Shown here piece after piece: positions 10,501-22,345 of a stretch of DNA of 64,000 nt. The DNA is taken from the NCBI GenBank assembly GCA_038025085.1, contig CM076154.1:16466001-16530000 (forward strand), written 5' to 3'. Origin of the DNA: Tetragonia tetragonoides. Taxonomy: Eukaryota; Streptophyta; Magnoliopsida; Caryophyllales; Aizoaceae. Numbering within the stretch: position 1 is the stretch's first letter; each line of letters begins with the position of its first letter. The position numbers were made by a program, and so were the translations under genes. The notes under the pieces are model-generated. The model worked only from the letters and a program-made list of their open reading frames with translations. It was not told where the DNA came from and did not search any database.

Positions 10501-11720
10501 TTGTGTGGTAGGGTAGAGATCAGAGTTCTATTTCATGATCTAGTTTTTGTGCATAGTTTGTATTTAAGAAGTATATTTTATATTGTGGGATTTAATTTGG
10601 TAATAAAGATAAATTAAAATTAAAAAATTGCCTATTTTTTATTCAAATAAAAGGGCCAATATTTTAATTTTAGCACATGACCCTTAAAATTTCAGGGACG
10701 ACTCTAAAAAGGAGTTGGAAGAAAATAAGATGTAGGTGTGCTATCTTAGTTTGCTACCATTTATGAAATCTGGTTGTATTGAAACACTAGTCTCTTCATC
10801 AACAAGGAAAGAGATATAGAGCAAATTGTACAACTTATCAAATTTATCATTTGTGTGTGAATGATAATATGTACAGCTGCATGTATAGATGAGCATATTA
10901 TTACAGATAGGTTGCTACCATATGGTGAGTTAAGAGTTCTTTTTTTTTTTTTTTTTTTTTTTTTGATTAGTGGTTCTAAGGGTAACTCTATGCATGGTGT
11001 GCCTTTTAGGTGTAATTCAATAAGGGTGCTATTCTGACATCCTTTGGCAGATGCATGAAATAATCCTTACCATGTTCGAACAAAATAAAAAATAAAAATA
11101 AAGCAATGTCTTGGCCACTACCAAAAATAATGTTCTTTATAACTATCGTTCAACTTCTCAAAAAGTAATTTTTTTCATTTGAGTTAGCTAGGTGCTTTTC
11201 GTGCTCGTTGGACACATGACATGCTACTTATATAAATTAATCAAATAAAAAATCATTTGTACACTTGACATGAATTCCTTGTTTTAGAGATGTCAATTAT
11301 ATACCTATAGAGAGATGGAAGCTAAGAGAGAGAAACCCCCCAAAACCCCCTGAACCTCCACCACCACAAAATGGCCTAAACGCAATCCCTCTTTAATTGA
11401 GTTCTTCACTCAACCAATTGCTCTTGAAAACTAGCAATGCAATTGGAAATTACTCAAAGTGGATATTAAAACCAGTCAAGCCATCAATGTTCGATTTGCT
11501 AAACTTTGCATTCAACTCGATTTAACCAAACCAAGAAAGAAATTAGTCAAAATCGGTTCAATTCGGCAATGGTACTATAGGTGGGATAATTAACAATGGT
11601 CGAAAGGGATTCACGACCTATTCAATCATTTCGAAAACAGCATAAAGTGATAAATTTATTTAAGTCTTTTATCTCGTTTTTTCTTCTAAATGGTTGAAGG
11701 AAAGAAAATAGTGGTTTTAC
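10501..11720. other. AT-rich DNA with a LINE 3'-UTR-like fragment
   Basis: Mostly unassigned. About 10990-11100 (GGTGTGCCTTTTAGG ... GACATCCTTTGGCAGATG) resembles the 3' end of the LINE at 26928-27569 (GGTATGCCCCCAG ... GACATCCCTTTGGCAAATG). It is probably a UTR-only remnant. A T-run at 10941-10963 lies next to it. No gene is seen. Confidence 0.4.
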
Positions 11721-12425
11721 GTACGTAGGGGTGAGCGCAACCGGGTACCCACCAGATATTATGCTACTCGAAATTGAAATTCGATCACCGATTTCTAATT
11801 CATAGTAATTAAAATTGGAATCAGTTGCACCGATTTCTAATTCTTAGAAATTGGAATTGGATTCATCGGGTACCTAGCCCACCGGTTCCTAGGTACCCAT
11901 GTTCATATTAATATCCTAATTTAGTATTTTATTTAAAATCAAATAGGTGTATATTTAATTTAAAAAAAATCAAAAATATAACACCAATAATGTCAAATGG
12001 TGTAGAAGCTCATTGTGTTGCGCTAAGGATCACCTGTTGTAGTACTCCAAGTGTGTTGAGTATGTAGTTACTGGATAGTGGGTACCATGTAAATCCAGGC
12101 TATGTATGAGTTGAGTTTGCCTTTGGAATCATGATATCTCGCATTTTAATGAAAATTATGGCCCTACAGTTTCTTATTATTAACCTAAAAATGAAATACT
12201 GATGTAAATAACGATTATTATTGGTTTGCACCGGGTAACCAATCGATTCCGGTTCCCAAAAATCAAAAACCGAAATTGAAATTGATTGGTACCGATTTCC
12301 ATTTTTGAGAATCGAAATCGGAATTGGTTGAACGGTTCCGATTTCGGAACCACCGGTTACTAACCGATTCCAATTACAATTCCAATAGGTACTGGGTACG
12401 TACCCGGATTTTCAGCTCACCATTA
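11721..12425. mobile_element. hAT-like non-autonomous element, ends approximate
   Basis: Left end TAGGGGTGAGCGCAACCGGG (from 11726) faces right end CCCGGATTTTCAGCTCACC (to about 12421) in inverted orientation. The body is rich in CCGATTCC/GGAACCGG words. TTTTAC occurs on both flanks (about 11715-11720 and 12427-12432), but a clean 8-bp duplication is not visible, so the borders are uncertain. Confidence 0.5.
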
Positions 12426-12663
12426 ATTTTACACTTCCTTTATCTTTTAATGAAGTATGGTTATAGTGATTAGTGAGTGTTCAATGACGGTAAATAAATG
12501 AAGATAATATATATTTCATGAGCACTTTATTTACCCCATGGATATACCTGATTCGTAGATGATTTTTTATTTTGACAAAACCAATAAAATTATTCCAACG
12601 TATACAACCCGCTAGAAAATCGAGGACTTAAGGTCATGTTCACTCATGTATGTTGACTTGCAG

Positions 12664-14139
12664 GTCCAATTAGTACGAAATAAATATCTCAAATGGACAA
12701 ACTTTTTCCAAAAAAGGCTACGCCTCAAGATTCCTTCATTTGGAAACAAATTTTAAAAGGGCGCTCCATTTTACAACAAGGTATTCGCTGGATTGTCGGT
12801 AACGGATGTAATATCTTCTTTTGGTTAGATAACTGGTTTCTACAAAATTTCTTAGCTTCACATTTAAATAAGAATATCCAGGATATTTCAAACATTAATT
12901 TAACTCCAAATGAATTTGTTCCTAACTCCATAATACAACTTATCTTGAGTATACTAATCCCGCGAGAAAACACCCTTGATTCATTTTGTTGGGGTCCATC
13001 AACAGATGGGTCATTTAATACCAAGACAACAACTTGGATGAATCATGGACTAAATAAAAGTGACTGTACAAATTGGAAATATAAATGGATATAGCAATTA
13101 GATATCCCTCCGAAACTTCAAATTTTTGTTTGGCAAATATTACATAATGGTCTACCAATTCGTTCATCCGTAGCAGCAAGAGGATTAAATATCGAAGAAT
13201 TTTGCCCTTTTTGTAGTAGTCATTGTGAAGATGTGTTTCATTTATTCTCTGATTGCCGATTTGCTAAACAAGTTTGGCATAAGGCTCATCAATTACAATG
13301 GATAAGTCTTAAACCTGATACGGACCATATTATCGGTCACAATTGAAACAAAATCATCAACTCGAGCACTTACTTAAAAGTATTGACTTAACTTGGAGCT
13401 TATGGAAATCTAGGAACGCATCGATTTTCAATGCTACACCCTTTAACTTAACAGCTACAATTGTGAGGGCTCAAGCCTCATGGCAAGAATGGGAACACAT
13501 AATGCGATTAGATCAACAATTCAATACATATTGCAGACATAACTAGACAAATTCTAATAACCAGTTCGTGCAACAGAAAACAATCAACTATGTTAATATT
13601 TGTTGGGAACCTCCACCTGAACATTATGTCAAACTGAATTTTGACGGTGCAAAAAATAATTATGGATCTGGTTCGGGGTACATTTTGCGTAATCATTTTG
13701 CGCAGACTTGTCAGGTTGGCTGCCAACATTTGGGTAAAGCTTCTGTCCTTTTAGCAGAAGCTACCGCATTAAGAAATGGACTTTATAAGGCCATCCAATT
13801 AGGATTTTCAACCATTTTTATTGAAGGAGATAACCAACTTGTTTTGCAGGCAATTCAAGGAGTATGCAAGATTCCCTTGAGAATACGCAGTCTTGTGACA
13901 AACATCCACCAACTACTTCGTAAAATCTCGAACTATCAAATTCAACATCAATTTCGGGAGGCCAACATAGCATCAGACTGGATGGCAAAATATGGCTCAC
14001 AACATGCTGAAGGTGGTGAGTGGATCAACTTTCCTAGTTCAGAGTTTAGACATTTTCTCTTTTCAGATATGATGAATCTCACCCTCAAGAAGAGAGTCTA
14101 ATAATCGCTTTTCTTACCTTCATAAAAAAAAATAAAAAA
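12664..14139 (+). mobile_element. 5'-truncated LINE with perfect 18-bp TSD
   Basis: Flanked by ATGTATGTTGACTTGCAG at 12646-12663 and 14140-14157. The right copy follows an A-rich tail (CATAAAAAAAAATAAAAAAA). The 1.5-kb body is the 3' end of an L1-type LINE: zinc-binding RT-associated domain and RNase H. The perfect long duplication and preserved tail suggest a fairly recent insertion. Confidence 0.95.
12693..14101 (+). pseudogene. LINE ORF2 C-terminus: zf-RVT and RNase H
   Basis: Three frames. 12693-13094 gives the RT-distal segment (GIRWIVGNGCNIFFWLDNWF). A TAG then interrupts the zf-RVT domain (IPPKLQIFVWQILHNGLP, CPFCSSHCEDVFHLFSDC, about 13095-13290). 13343-13546 and 13568-14101 carry the linker and an RNase H domain of plant LINE type (VKLNFDGAKNNYGSGSGYIL, LLAEATALRNGL, IEGDNQLVLQAIQG, QHQFREANIASDWMAKYG). 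The RT fingers/palm and endonuclease are missing by 5' truncation. Confidence 0.88.
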
Positions 14140-14157
14140 ATGTATGTTGACTTGCAG

Positions 14158-14487
14158 ATTGAACATTTGCTCCATCTATTACCACATCCTACATTTTCAA
14201 AGTTAACACGGTCCCATGCACCTAAAAAGAGTTAACACAGTCCCATCTGTCCTATCCGAAAAAGCCAAAGATAATAAAAACTTTCAAGTTGGGCGAACAA
14301 TAATTTAGTTTGATAAAAAGTTATTGTTGTCCATACCTGCCAACGTTTTTCACATAATATACATAGTGCCATACTACAAGTCTACATACAAAATAACTTA
14401 ATCTCCATCATTCCTAGTCGTAAATAAAAGTCTTAAAACTGTGTGTAAAAGTCTTAAAACTGTGTGAATGCATTTGTTTACTTCACT
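14158..14487. other. Unassigned intergenic DNA, matched at 45124-45200
   Basis: No gene. Around 14326-14395 (TTGTCCATACCTGCCAACG and following) resembles 45127-45200 (TTGTCCATACCTGGCCAACG and following). The two sites may be paralogous flanks of an old segmental duplication. Confidence 0.4.
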
Positions 14488-14619
14488 TCAAGCTTGTGTG
14501 AGACCAACTCACAAAAAATTTGGGTCTCTTTTTAAAAATATAAGGATCACTTAAATTATTAGTGAATGGTAACCCTTATTTTATTGAAAAGTGAGCTCAG
14601 TCTCACCAAAAATTACGGA

Positions 14620-14625
<6 letters not shown>
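14488..14625. repeat. Dispersed GTGAGACC...GTCTCACC repeat, copy 1
   Basis: Starts CTTGTGTGAGACCAACTCAC and ends GTCTCACCAAAAATTACGGA, followed at once by an AT microsatellite. It is homologous to the two tandem copies at about 50386-50520 and 50567-50705, which are also next to AT runs. This is probably a small MITE family that targets AT repeats. Confidence 0.55.
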
Positions 14626-14677
<52 letters not shown>

Positions 14678-14720
14678 TTATCTTTTTTTTTCTTTTTAGA
14701 ATTTTGATGTAGGCTAAAAT

Positions 14721-14760
<40 letters not shown>
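14626..14760. repeat. Two AT microsatellites in a duplicated segment
   Basis: (AT)n at about 14626-14672 and 14727-14760. Each is followed by the same text (AGTCTTTATCTTTTTTTTTC, TTTTTAGAATTTTGATGTAGG). The segment has therefore been duplicated in tandem, with the AT run at the junction. Confidence 0.8.
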
Positions 14761-14764
<4 letters not shown>

Positions 14765-15013
14765 TTATCTTTTTTTTTTCTTTTTAGAATTTTGATGTAG
14801 GCTAAAATTATGTTTATAAATCAATCTTTTTTTACATTCATTCTAATTTTGATGTAGATCGATTTGAAGGGACATTTCATACCAAAAATATTAAAATAAT
14901 CAAATATAGAATTAGTTGTGCAGTATGAAACATGCATGAGGTATCACTTCGGAAGTTATTTTCTTTTTCGAGAGATAATCACGAGTCCGTGCGGAGCACG
15001 AAGATAAAACTAG
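14761..15013. mobile_element. Helitron-like 3' end
   Basis: The segment (AAAATTATGTTTATAAATCA ... GGTATCACTTCGGAAGTTATTTTC) recurs at 29900-30598 and 33900-34133. It ends in a GC hairpin CGTGCGGAGCACG (14988-15000), then AAGATAAAACTAG|T (CTAG at 15010-15013). A hairpin about 10 bases before CTRR at an A/T target is the signature of a Helitron 3' end. The 5' end was not located, and there is no Rep/helicase gene. Confidence 0.55.
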
Positions 15014-15015
15014 TA

Positions 15016-15270
15016 CTCCCTCCGTTTCAGATAAATGTATACAGTTGTTTTTTGAAAGTCAAAATTTAAAAACTTTGACCATTAATTTAAGAAAAACTAT
15101 AAGGATTCACAATGTAAAAATACTATGGTTAGATTCATTTTCAAAAGTACTTTCGAAAAATCAAATTTTTAAAAATTTATATCTTTATTTAAATGCAAAT
15201 ATTCATGGTCAAAGTAGTGCATTGAAGACCGTAAAAAAGTAACTGTATACATTTATCTGAAACGGAGGGA

Positions 15271-15271
<1 letters not shown>
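15016..15271. mobile_element. Stowaway MITE, 256 bp
   Basis: Terminal inverted repeats begin CTCCCTCCGTTTCAGATAAA and extend about 30 bases. They are flanked by TA on both sides (15014-15015, 15272-15273), as expected for Tc1/mariner-derived Stowaway elements. It inserted directly at the Helitron-like terminus. Confidence 0.93.

Positions 15272-15346
<75 letters not shown>
15272..15346. repeat. (AT)n microsatellite
   Basis: Pure AT/TA dinucleotides of about 75 bases, starting at the TA target duplication of the adjacent Stowaway element. Confidence 0.95.
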
Positions 15347-15348
<2 letters not shown>

Positions 15349-15428
15349 CAGTTTATATGCGAACTATATGAACAAAACATACTGACTGTCGATCTCAGCT
15401 TACAATTTGATTTCTTTAATAAAGAGCC

Positions 15429-16066
15429 TGAAGGATTTATGTCCTGTCAGTTAAGGTGCAAAATTCGGGATTAAACATCAGTGATAGTTAACTCGTCGAT
15501 TTAGTAGATCGTAATGTTTAGTTAGAGACCGCTTACGATAAATCGGGCCGATTGGATCGGACCAACTACTAAATGCGATGGGCCTAACGGGTCACACGCT
15601 TAAGTAATCTATGGATCAATAATTAATTAATGGACCTAGGAGTCGCATTAGTTAATTAGTAAGAGAGAACGGTAAGTGGACCTACCTAGGGTTAGCCCAC
15701 TACATGTGAACTCTACAGTTTAAATAGAAGAGAAGGAGGATGTAACTAGGTTACAGGTTTCAACTGATAGCCTCCTTCTCTCATATTTTCTCTCTAAAAT
15801 AACCAAGCACCTCCATAGCCCAAGGAACGGTTCCTTGTGCTCGTTCTAGCTAACGAACGTGTTTGGATTGATCCAATCGATTGCTGCGTGGACTACGGTA
15901 GAGGGATTGCACTTGGAATCCTAATTCGCACCTATCGATGTTTAATCGATCAACGAGGCACACATCAAGAGGTATATTTATGTGTATTTAATGACCCGTT
16001 AAGATTCCTGTTTCTAGTTGTCTTCCGCTTTTTAATTTGATTAGATCATTGCAATTAGATCCAATA
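15429..16066 (+). repeat. Copia-2 5' LTR
   Basis: Starts TGAAGGATTTATGTCC. Its last dinucleotide is TA where the 3' LTR has CA. It contains a TATA-like GTTTAAATAG upstream of the conserved GAAGAGAAGGAGGATG region. The open frame within it (around 15837-16040) recurs in every LTR of the family and is not a gene. Confidence 0.93.
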
Positions 16067-17772
16067 GTGGTATTAAAGCCTAATTAATGGGGTTTTTAGA
16101 TCACTAAAATTTTTGAGATGCACGAAATAATAGAGTTGTCCTGCTTAATTACTTCGTGTTGTTTATAGATTAGAAAGATTTGGATCTTCCTTTTCTTGTC
16201 TGCCTGTACCAAATTGTTATGTGATTTAATGAGTTGCTGTAGCCTAGGGCTTCGTATTCTGAATGCTTTAATAACTAGATTTGGTCAATTTTGGCATGGT
16301 TTTGTTTTGTCTTTATATGATCACTTGATGCAGTTTGGTTTAGACATGAATCATGATTGATTTCTAGGATTTCATATATCAGAGATTCACTTTTTATGCA
16401 TGAGTTTGATTTTTGACAATACATTATTTTATGTTTGACCTGATAATTGGTTAAGAGGGTCAAACTTTTGGTCTTGCATTAGTTCGAATACTATATGCAT
16501 ATTGCGGTGCTTGTCGGCTTATATTATTATACGGGAATTTGGTGTTTATTAAGAGCATAAGTATGTTGCATCTTTCCAATTTTATGAGATTGGATTTCAT
16601 AGTCAAAGTTCTCTGAGTATGCACAGTTTGTCGATTTTGTTCCGCTTATTGCCCTTGGTTCTGGCTGTACATGTAGATAGTACACTGCAATGGTTTATGT
16701 TGATTAAATTTCAGTTTTAGAGTTATTAGATAACTCTATTACGTCTGAAAATTTATTAAGGATTGGATCTTACATAAATCTTTTGTCATAGGGCAATGGG
16801 AAAACATAATATTCTGAATACATAGATGTGATCCTTTAGCTTATAATTTAAGTTATTTCAATTATTAGATAATTGATCTACTTTCTTATTATATGGTTTT
16901 TGGATATATTTTATGTTTTATGGGTTACTCATCTTATGGGTGAATGAATGTATGATCTAGTATGGCCCAAAATACGGTCTACGTACCGTTTTGTATTTTT
17001 GTAACCTAAATACGGTATGTAAAACCGTGGTATTTATGTAATTTATTTTATTGCATTAGCTTTAAGTTTAAATTATAGTTACAAAAATGTAAAGCTTGAA
17101 GAGCGGAGCCTTGGAGGAGATTGCGATTCAAGTGGGAGATTTTTTGAAGATTAGATCTTTTATTTTTTGGGGACCATACTAGGATCATTTATTTATTGTT
17201 TTAATTATTGCTTAAATTAGATTTATTGCTTTAATTATCGCATACTTGATTTATTATATTGTTTTAATATAATTAATAGTTCACATATATTAAAACAATT
17301 TATTAAATCTCGTCCCAAGGAAATATTGAGTTTATGCCCTCCCAAATAAGGTTCACCCATTACACTTTCGATCATTCATAATGGGCATCGCCAAAGCGTG
17401 ACATTATTTTAATCTTGAGTTAATGCGGGTAAGTCTAAGAAGAGATTTACAAGACTATTTTGGTTCCCTCAAAGATATGAGTAAGGAGTCCTTACATATC
17501 GGGGCAAAGGGACAGTCATATTAGATATGCCTATCAACCGAGAGTTATGTTGGACATAATTAGCAAGGATTGCTTACCTATTTTGACTAGTGTGGTTGAC
17601 AAGCCAAAGCTTGGTCACATTAGGGTAAAATGAGGATCTTGGAATTATTTTATTCATAGGGGCACCTTAGACGATGAATAAAGTATTAAATAACTCTTCT
17701 ATTTTGGAAATTGATTAAGTTATTTATTGATAAATGTCCTAAATTTTTGCATATTATTTCTGTTTCGTAACA
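16067..17772 (+). other. Copia-2 long non-coding leader
   Basis: 1.7 kb between the primer site and the first gag ATG, without any credible coding frame. The equivalent region is present in copia-3 (about 39533-41041), so it belongs to the family. It includes repeated text around AAAATACGGT...ACGTACCGTTTTG (about 16970-17010). It presumably holds the packaging signal, but no element was identified. Confidence 0.6.
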
Positions 17773-18378
17773 ATGGCCAATGAAAGCAAGTCAACTTTTA
17801 ACCTAAAGTCGATGCTAGACAGTAAACGTTTGGTTGGACCAAACAATTACATGGAGAGTCATCGCAACCTGAGAATAGTTCTCAGGCATGATAAGAAGGA
17901 ATGCGTCTCGAAGACGCCTATTCCAGGACTTCCCGAAAAGCAAGTGCTTAATGTCGGGAGGGGAAAGAAATGGGCCACATCAAAGGGCAACCTGTTGAAA
18001 GGCAAGGGTGGTGTGACCAAGCCTAAGCCTTAGCAACGGTTGACCGCTAAGAAGTCGCTCATAGCTGCGGATAATCAGTACTTCCATTGCCAACAGAAGG
18101 GGCATTGGAAGAAGAATTGCCGAAAGCTAAAGGAAGACCTGAAGTATGGAATGGTTTCCATGACTTCAAAAGTTTTAGTTATTGAAATCAATCTAGCTAC
18201 AACTACTTCTGATTGGATATTGGATACTGGTTGTGGTACTCACATTTATTCAAATGTGGAAGGACTAAAACAACCTCGGAAGGTAGCTAGAGATGAAGAA
18301 CCTACGAGTCGCAAATGGGGCCAGGGTGGCTTCTTTGACTGTAGGAACTTATGTTTTGTGGTTGCCCTCAGGCCTTGA
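17773..18378 (+). pseudogene. Copia-2 gag remnant, zinc knuckle and protease
   Basis: 17773-18033 encodes the gag N-terminus (FNLKSMLDSKRLVGPNNY), which jumps after about 45 residues to the basic C-terminal part. The capsid-like core is missing. 18040-18378 encodes a zinc knuckle (FHCQQKGHWKKNC) and the protease motif DWILDTGCGTHI (Asp active site). A stop separates the two. Copia-3 has the same gag deletion, so it predates these two insertions. Confidence 0.85.
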
Positions 18379-18379
18379 A

Positions 18380-19735
18380 CTAGAACTTAATAATTGTTAT
18401 TATGTTCCTAGTGTAAACAAAACATCATTTCTCCTTCTATATTGGATATGGAAGGTTTTGATATGCGTATTAAGAATTGTTCTTATACGGTTTCAAAAGA
18501 TGATGTTATTTTATTTTAGCACCCGTTTGCATAATGGGCTTTATTTGCTAAATTTTGACAAACATATACTCACCATCAATAACAAAAAGGCTAGACCTAA
18601 TGATTCTAACCCCACATATCTATGGCATTGTTGATTAGGTCATCTAAATGTGAAACGCATTCAGAAACTTCTTAAAGAAGGGATTCTGGACTCATTTGTC
18701 TTTGAGTCATTTGATACTTGCGAGTCACGTTTACTTGGCAAAATGAGAAAGTCAACCTTTCTGGGAAAGGGAGAGCAAGCCGGTGAGCTATTGGGTATCA
18801 TACATTCAGATGTTTGCGGACCAATGAGTTTGACTGCAAGAGGTGGGTTTAGTTACTTCATTACATTTACTGATGATTTGAGTAGATATGGCTATATTTA
18901 CTTAATGAAACATAAATCTGAATCTTTTGATAAATTCAAAGACTTTCAGAATGAAGTAGAAAATCAGCTGGGCAAGAAGATAAAAGTTCTTCGATCGAAT
19001 CGAGGAGGCGAATATATGAGCCTAGAGTTCAATGAACATCTAAAGGGTTGTGGAATAGTTTCACAACTAACTCCGCCCGGAACACCACAGTGGAACGGTG
19101 CGTCTGAATGGAGGAATCGAACCTTATTGGATATGGTTAGATCAATAATGGGTCATACAAAACTTCCTATTTCTTTCTGGGGATATGCTCTCGAGACGGC
19201 AGATTTCACGCTGAACAAGACTCCATCGAAAGCCGTTGAGAAGACACCACATGAACTGTGGACGGGAATGGTTCCCAAGTTGCCTTTTCTCAAGGTTTAA
19301 GGGTGTGAAGCTTCCAAATCAGACAAAGTTTTCTTTGTGGATTATCCAAAAGAAACGAAGAGTTATTATTTCTACAATCAAACTGAGAACAAGATATTTG
19401 TTGCTCGGAATGGTGTCTTTTTGGAGAAGGAATTCCTTTCCAAAGAGACAAGTGGGAGTAAAGTACATCTCGAAAAAATTCAAGATGCGCAACAATTGGA
19501 GATGGATAGGGATTTGGAATCCATCCATAATGTTTTGGAAACAGCTCCAACGGATGTGGATAGGGATTTAGAATCCATCCAAGATGTTTTGGAAACATCT
19601 CCAGATTCAACTCTAGAGGCAACTCAAGAGGTTGAGCCTGAATCCACCCTTCGAATGTCTAATAGAGTCAAGTTTCCGACGAATAGATATATTTCAATCT
19701 ATACGACGGAAAGCCGTGACATTTTCCTGATTTAA
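18380..19735 (+). pseudogene. Copia-2 integrase region, frameshifted
   Basis: 18293-18634 gives the protease end. 18650-19300 gives the pre-integrase and integrase core: GIIHSDVCGPM, FITFTDDLSRYGYIYLMKH, VLRSNRGGEY, the TPPGTPQWNGASE region and FWGYALETADFTLN. The catalytic D, D and E are recognisable, although two usual residues near them have changed (DRG to NRG, SER to SEW). A stop and a frameshift near 19300 precede 19337-19735 (post-integrase segment with a repeated DRDLESI[HQ][ND]VLET motif). Confidence 0.85.
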
Positions 19736-19741
19736 AGTGAA

Positions 19742-20354
19742 GAACCCACCACTTACAAGGAAGCAATGACGAGTCCAAATTCCAGCAAATGGCAAGAAGC
19801 CATGAAATTCGAAATGGATTCCATGTCCGACAATCAAGTCTGGGACTTGGTCGATTTGCCGGATGGAGCTAGGCCCATCGGGTGCAAATGGATCTTTAAG
19901 ATCAAGACGGACAAGGATGGAGCTAGGCCCATCGGGTGCAAATGGATCTTTAAGATCAAGACGGATAAGGATCGAAACTTTCTAGTTTTCAAAGCTAGAC
20001 TGATGGCAAAAGGTTACAGGAAAATTCAAGGAATTGAATTTGATGAAACTTTCTCACCAGTTGCCACGCTTAAATCCATAAGGATACTCCTAGTAATTGC
20101 AGCTCATTATGACTATGAGATTTGGCAAATGAATGTCAAAAATCGCTTTCTTGAACGGGCTTCTCGAAGAGGATGTGTTTATGACACAGCCTGAGGGTTT
20201 TGTCGATCCTAAAAACGCTGGGAAGGTTTGCAAGCTAAGAAGATCCATTTATGGGTTGAAGCAAGCATCACGGAGCTGGAATCTGCGTTTTGATGAAGCC
20301 ATAACTAGGTTTGGTTCTATCAGAAACACAGAAGAACCTTGTGTATACAAGTAG
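19742..20354 (+). pseudogene. Copia-2 reverse transcriptase N-half, with a 54-nt tandem duplication
   Basis: 19766-20194 encodes the RT start (NQVWDLVDLPDGARPIGCKW, FKARLMAKGYRKIQGIEFDE, TFSPVATLKSIRILL). 20133-20354 continues in another frame ([37 protein letters not shown]). An 18-codon unit (GARPIGCKWIFKIKTDKD) occurs twice in tandem at about 19861-19968, whereas copia-3 has it once. The YVDD region follows near 20390, but the palm C-terminal part is deleted. Confidence 0.85.
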
Positions 20355-20399
20355 TTCAGTGGGAGCAAAATTGTCTTCTTGGTCCTGTATGTTGATGAC

Positions 20400-20965
20400 A
20401 TGACTGATCATTGGAAACGACATTCCATTGCTGGAGTCTGTAAAGACTTGGCCTTGAAAGTGTTTTCGAAAAGTTGTTTGTGAAAGGTTACACTTATGCC
20501 TCCTTCCAGACCGACAGAGATGGTTCCCAATCCCAATAAGGATTTGTCTTCTGTCTCAATGGAGGAGTAGTGACCTAGAAGAGTGCTAAAGCACTATGGC
20601 AGATTCTACAACGGAAGCAGAGTACATCACAGCTTTGAAATCTGCGAAGGAGGCTGTTTGGATACGCAAGTTCATGGCTAAGCTTGGCGTTATGCCTACG
20701 GCGGCTGAACCGTTGGCTCTTTATTATGATAATAATGGAGTCATCGCCCAAGCCAAGGAGCCAAGGTCACACCAAAAGTCTAAACATGTACATCGCAAAT
20801 ATCACATTATTAGACAGTGGGTCAAGGATGGTGATATTAGCATATGCAAGGTTCATACAGATGATGAGCTTCATTGTTTTAGATTATGAAATGGTGTTCA
20901 TGATTAAAACATGGTTCTGTACATTTATCACAATGAGTTTTGGTCCTATTCAATTTTCTGTATGA
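20400..20965 (+). pseudogene. Copia-2 RNase H end after a deletion
   Basis: Shortly after the YVDD motif the sequence runs into a short scrambled junction (about 20400-20590) and then RNase H: DSTTEAEYITALKSAKEAVW, IRKFMAKLGVMPTAAEPLAL, YYDNNGVIAQAKEPRSHQKS, HIIRQWVKDGDISICKV. The RT thumb/connection normally found here is absent. Copia-3 has the same junction and the same loss. Confidence 0.82.
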
Positions 20966-21666
20966 TTTTGAATATTAATCCAAAAAAATATGACACAAAT
21001 ATCCAAATAGGTTATCAAGACAATGTCTTGGATAATGAAACCCTATTGAGTGAACTGGATTTTGTGGTTATTTGTCCCTAATCTACGTGTTAGAATTAGA
21101 TTCTAGTGACCGGTGATGATTAGATTGCAAGTCGATCTCAGTGCCTGTTTCATGGGCTGGAGACATGGGATGTCAAGGATCATTTGCATAGATATGAATT
21201 GAATTCATGATCGGACAGACCCACCATGAGAGTCCTTTATGAACGAGTAGTCATATTAGACTCTCATAAAACTATCTTGAACCATTTCTCAAACCTGAGT
21301 GGTTATGAGTAGCGACATGAGGATTGATGATCTGTGATTACTCCTAACGCCTGCGTAAAAGGAGGCAATAACGGATACATCCGGATTATTGAAAATCATG
21401 TTGAAATTCATGAATGCACAAGACGGGAATTGTCCTCCCTACGGGGATCGTTGTCTTATAGGCCTCTTGTAGAATTGGGATTGTGAAATGCATGGCCGTG
21501 CTCAAATGGATTATTGAATAATCATTTGTCTTAACAATCCAATTCGGGATCAAGAAAAGATATGAACATTATAAGGATGACTAGACTTCTTACCTTACGT
21601 TCACATCAAGACAGTAAGAGACAAGGGAATGGATTTGCACACTTGTCTTAAGGACAAGTGGCAGAT

Positions 21667-22304
21667 TGAAGGATTTATGTCCAGTCAGTCAAGGTGCAAA
21701 ATTCGGGATTAAACATCAGTGATAGTTAACTCGTCGATTTAGTAGATCGTAATGTTTAGCTAGAGACCGCTTACGATAAATCGGGCCGATTGGATCGGAC
21801 CAACTACTAAATGCGATGGGCCTAACGGGTCACACGCTTAAGTAATCTATGGATTAATAATTAATTAATGGACCTAGAAGTCGCATTAGTTAATTAGTAA
21901 GAGAGAACGGTAAGTGGGCCTACCTAGGGTTAGCCCACTACATGTGAACTCTACAGTTTAAATAGAAGAGAAGGAGGATGTAACTAGGTTACAGGTTATA
22001 ACTAATAGCCTCCTTCTCTCATATTTTCTCTCTAAAACAACCAAGCACCTCCATAGCCCAAGGAACGGTTCCTTGTGCTCGTTCTAGCTAACGAACGTGT
22101 TTGGATTGATCCAATCGATTGCTGCGTGGACTACGGTAGAGGGATTGCACTTGGAATCCTAATTCGCACCTATCGATGTTTAATCGATCAACAAGGCACG
22201 CATCAAGAGGTATATTTATGTGTATTTAATGACCCGTTAAGATTCCTGTTTCTAGTTGTCTTCCGCTTTTTAATTTGATTAGATCAATGCAACTAGATCC
22301 AACA
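21667..22304 (+). repeat. Copia-2 3' LTR
   Basis: 638 bases, the same length as the 5' LTR, starting TGAAGGATTTATGTCC and ending CTAGATCCAACA. It is followed by the GAGCC duplication. Confidence 0.95.
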
Positions 22305-22345
22305 GAGCCAAGATTTGTTCCCACTGTAAATGTCATTGTCACAGT

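Larger units (their letters stand above)
15429..22304 (+). mobile_element. Copia-2: deletion-derivative Ty1/copia element, 6.9 kb
   Basis: Flanked by GAGCC (15424-15428 and 22305-22309). The LTRs are 15429-16066 and 21667-22304, 638 bases each, and differ at about 15 positions by eye. Primer site: TGGTATTAAAGCC next to the 5' LTR (decayed from TGGTATCAGAGCC). The purine-rich tract before the 3' LTR is AAGTGGCAGAT. Same family as copia-3. A leader of about 1.7 kb without coding (16067-17772) precedes a very short gag. The gag core and the RT-RNase H connection are deleted, and copia-3 has the same losses. Not autonomous. Confidence 0.95.

Noticed and set aside
15837..16040. Open frame of 67 codons repeated at 22075, 35054 (minus) and 42575 (minus)
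   Set aside because: It is the same stretch of the copia-2/3 LTR each time. It has no known motif and sits across the LTR transcript start region, so it is a by-product of the LTR sequence.
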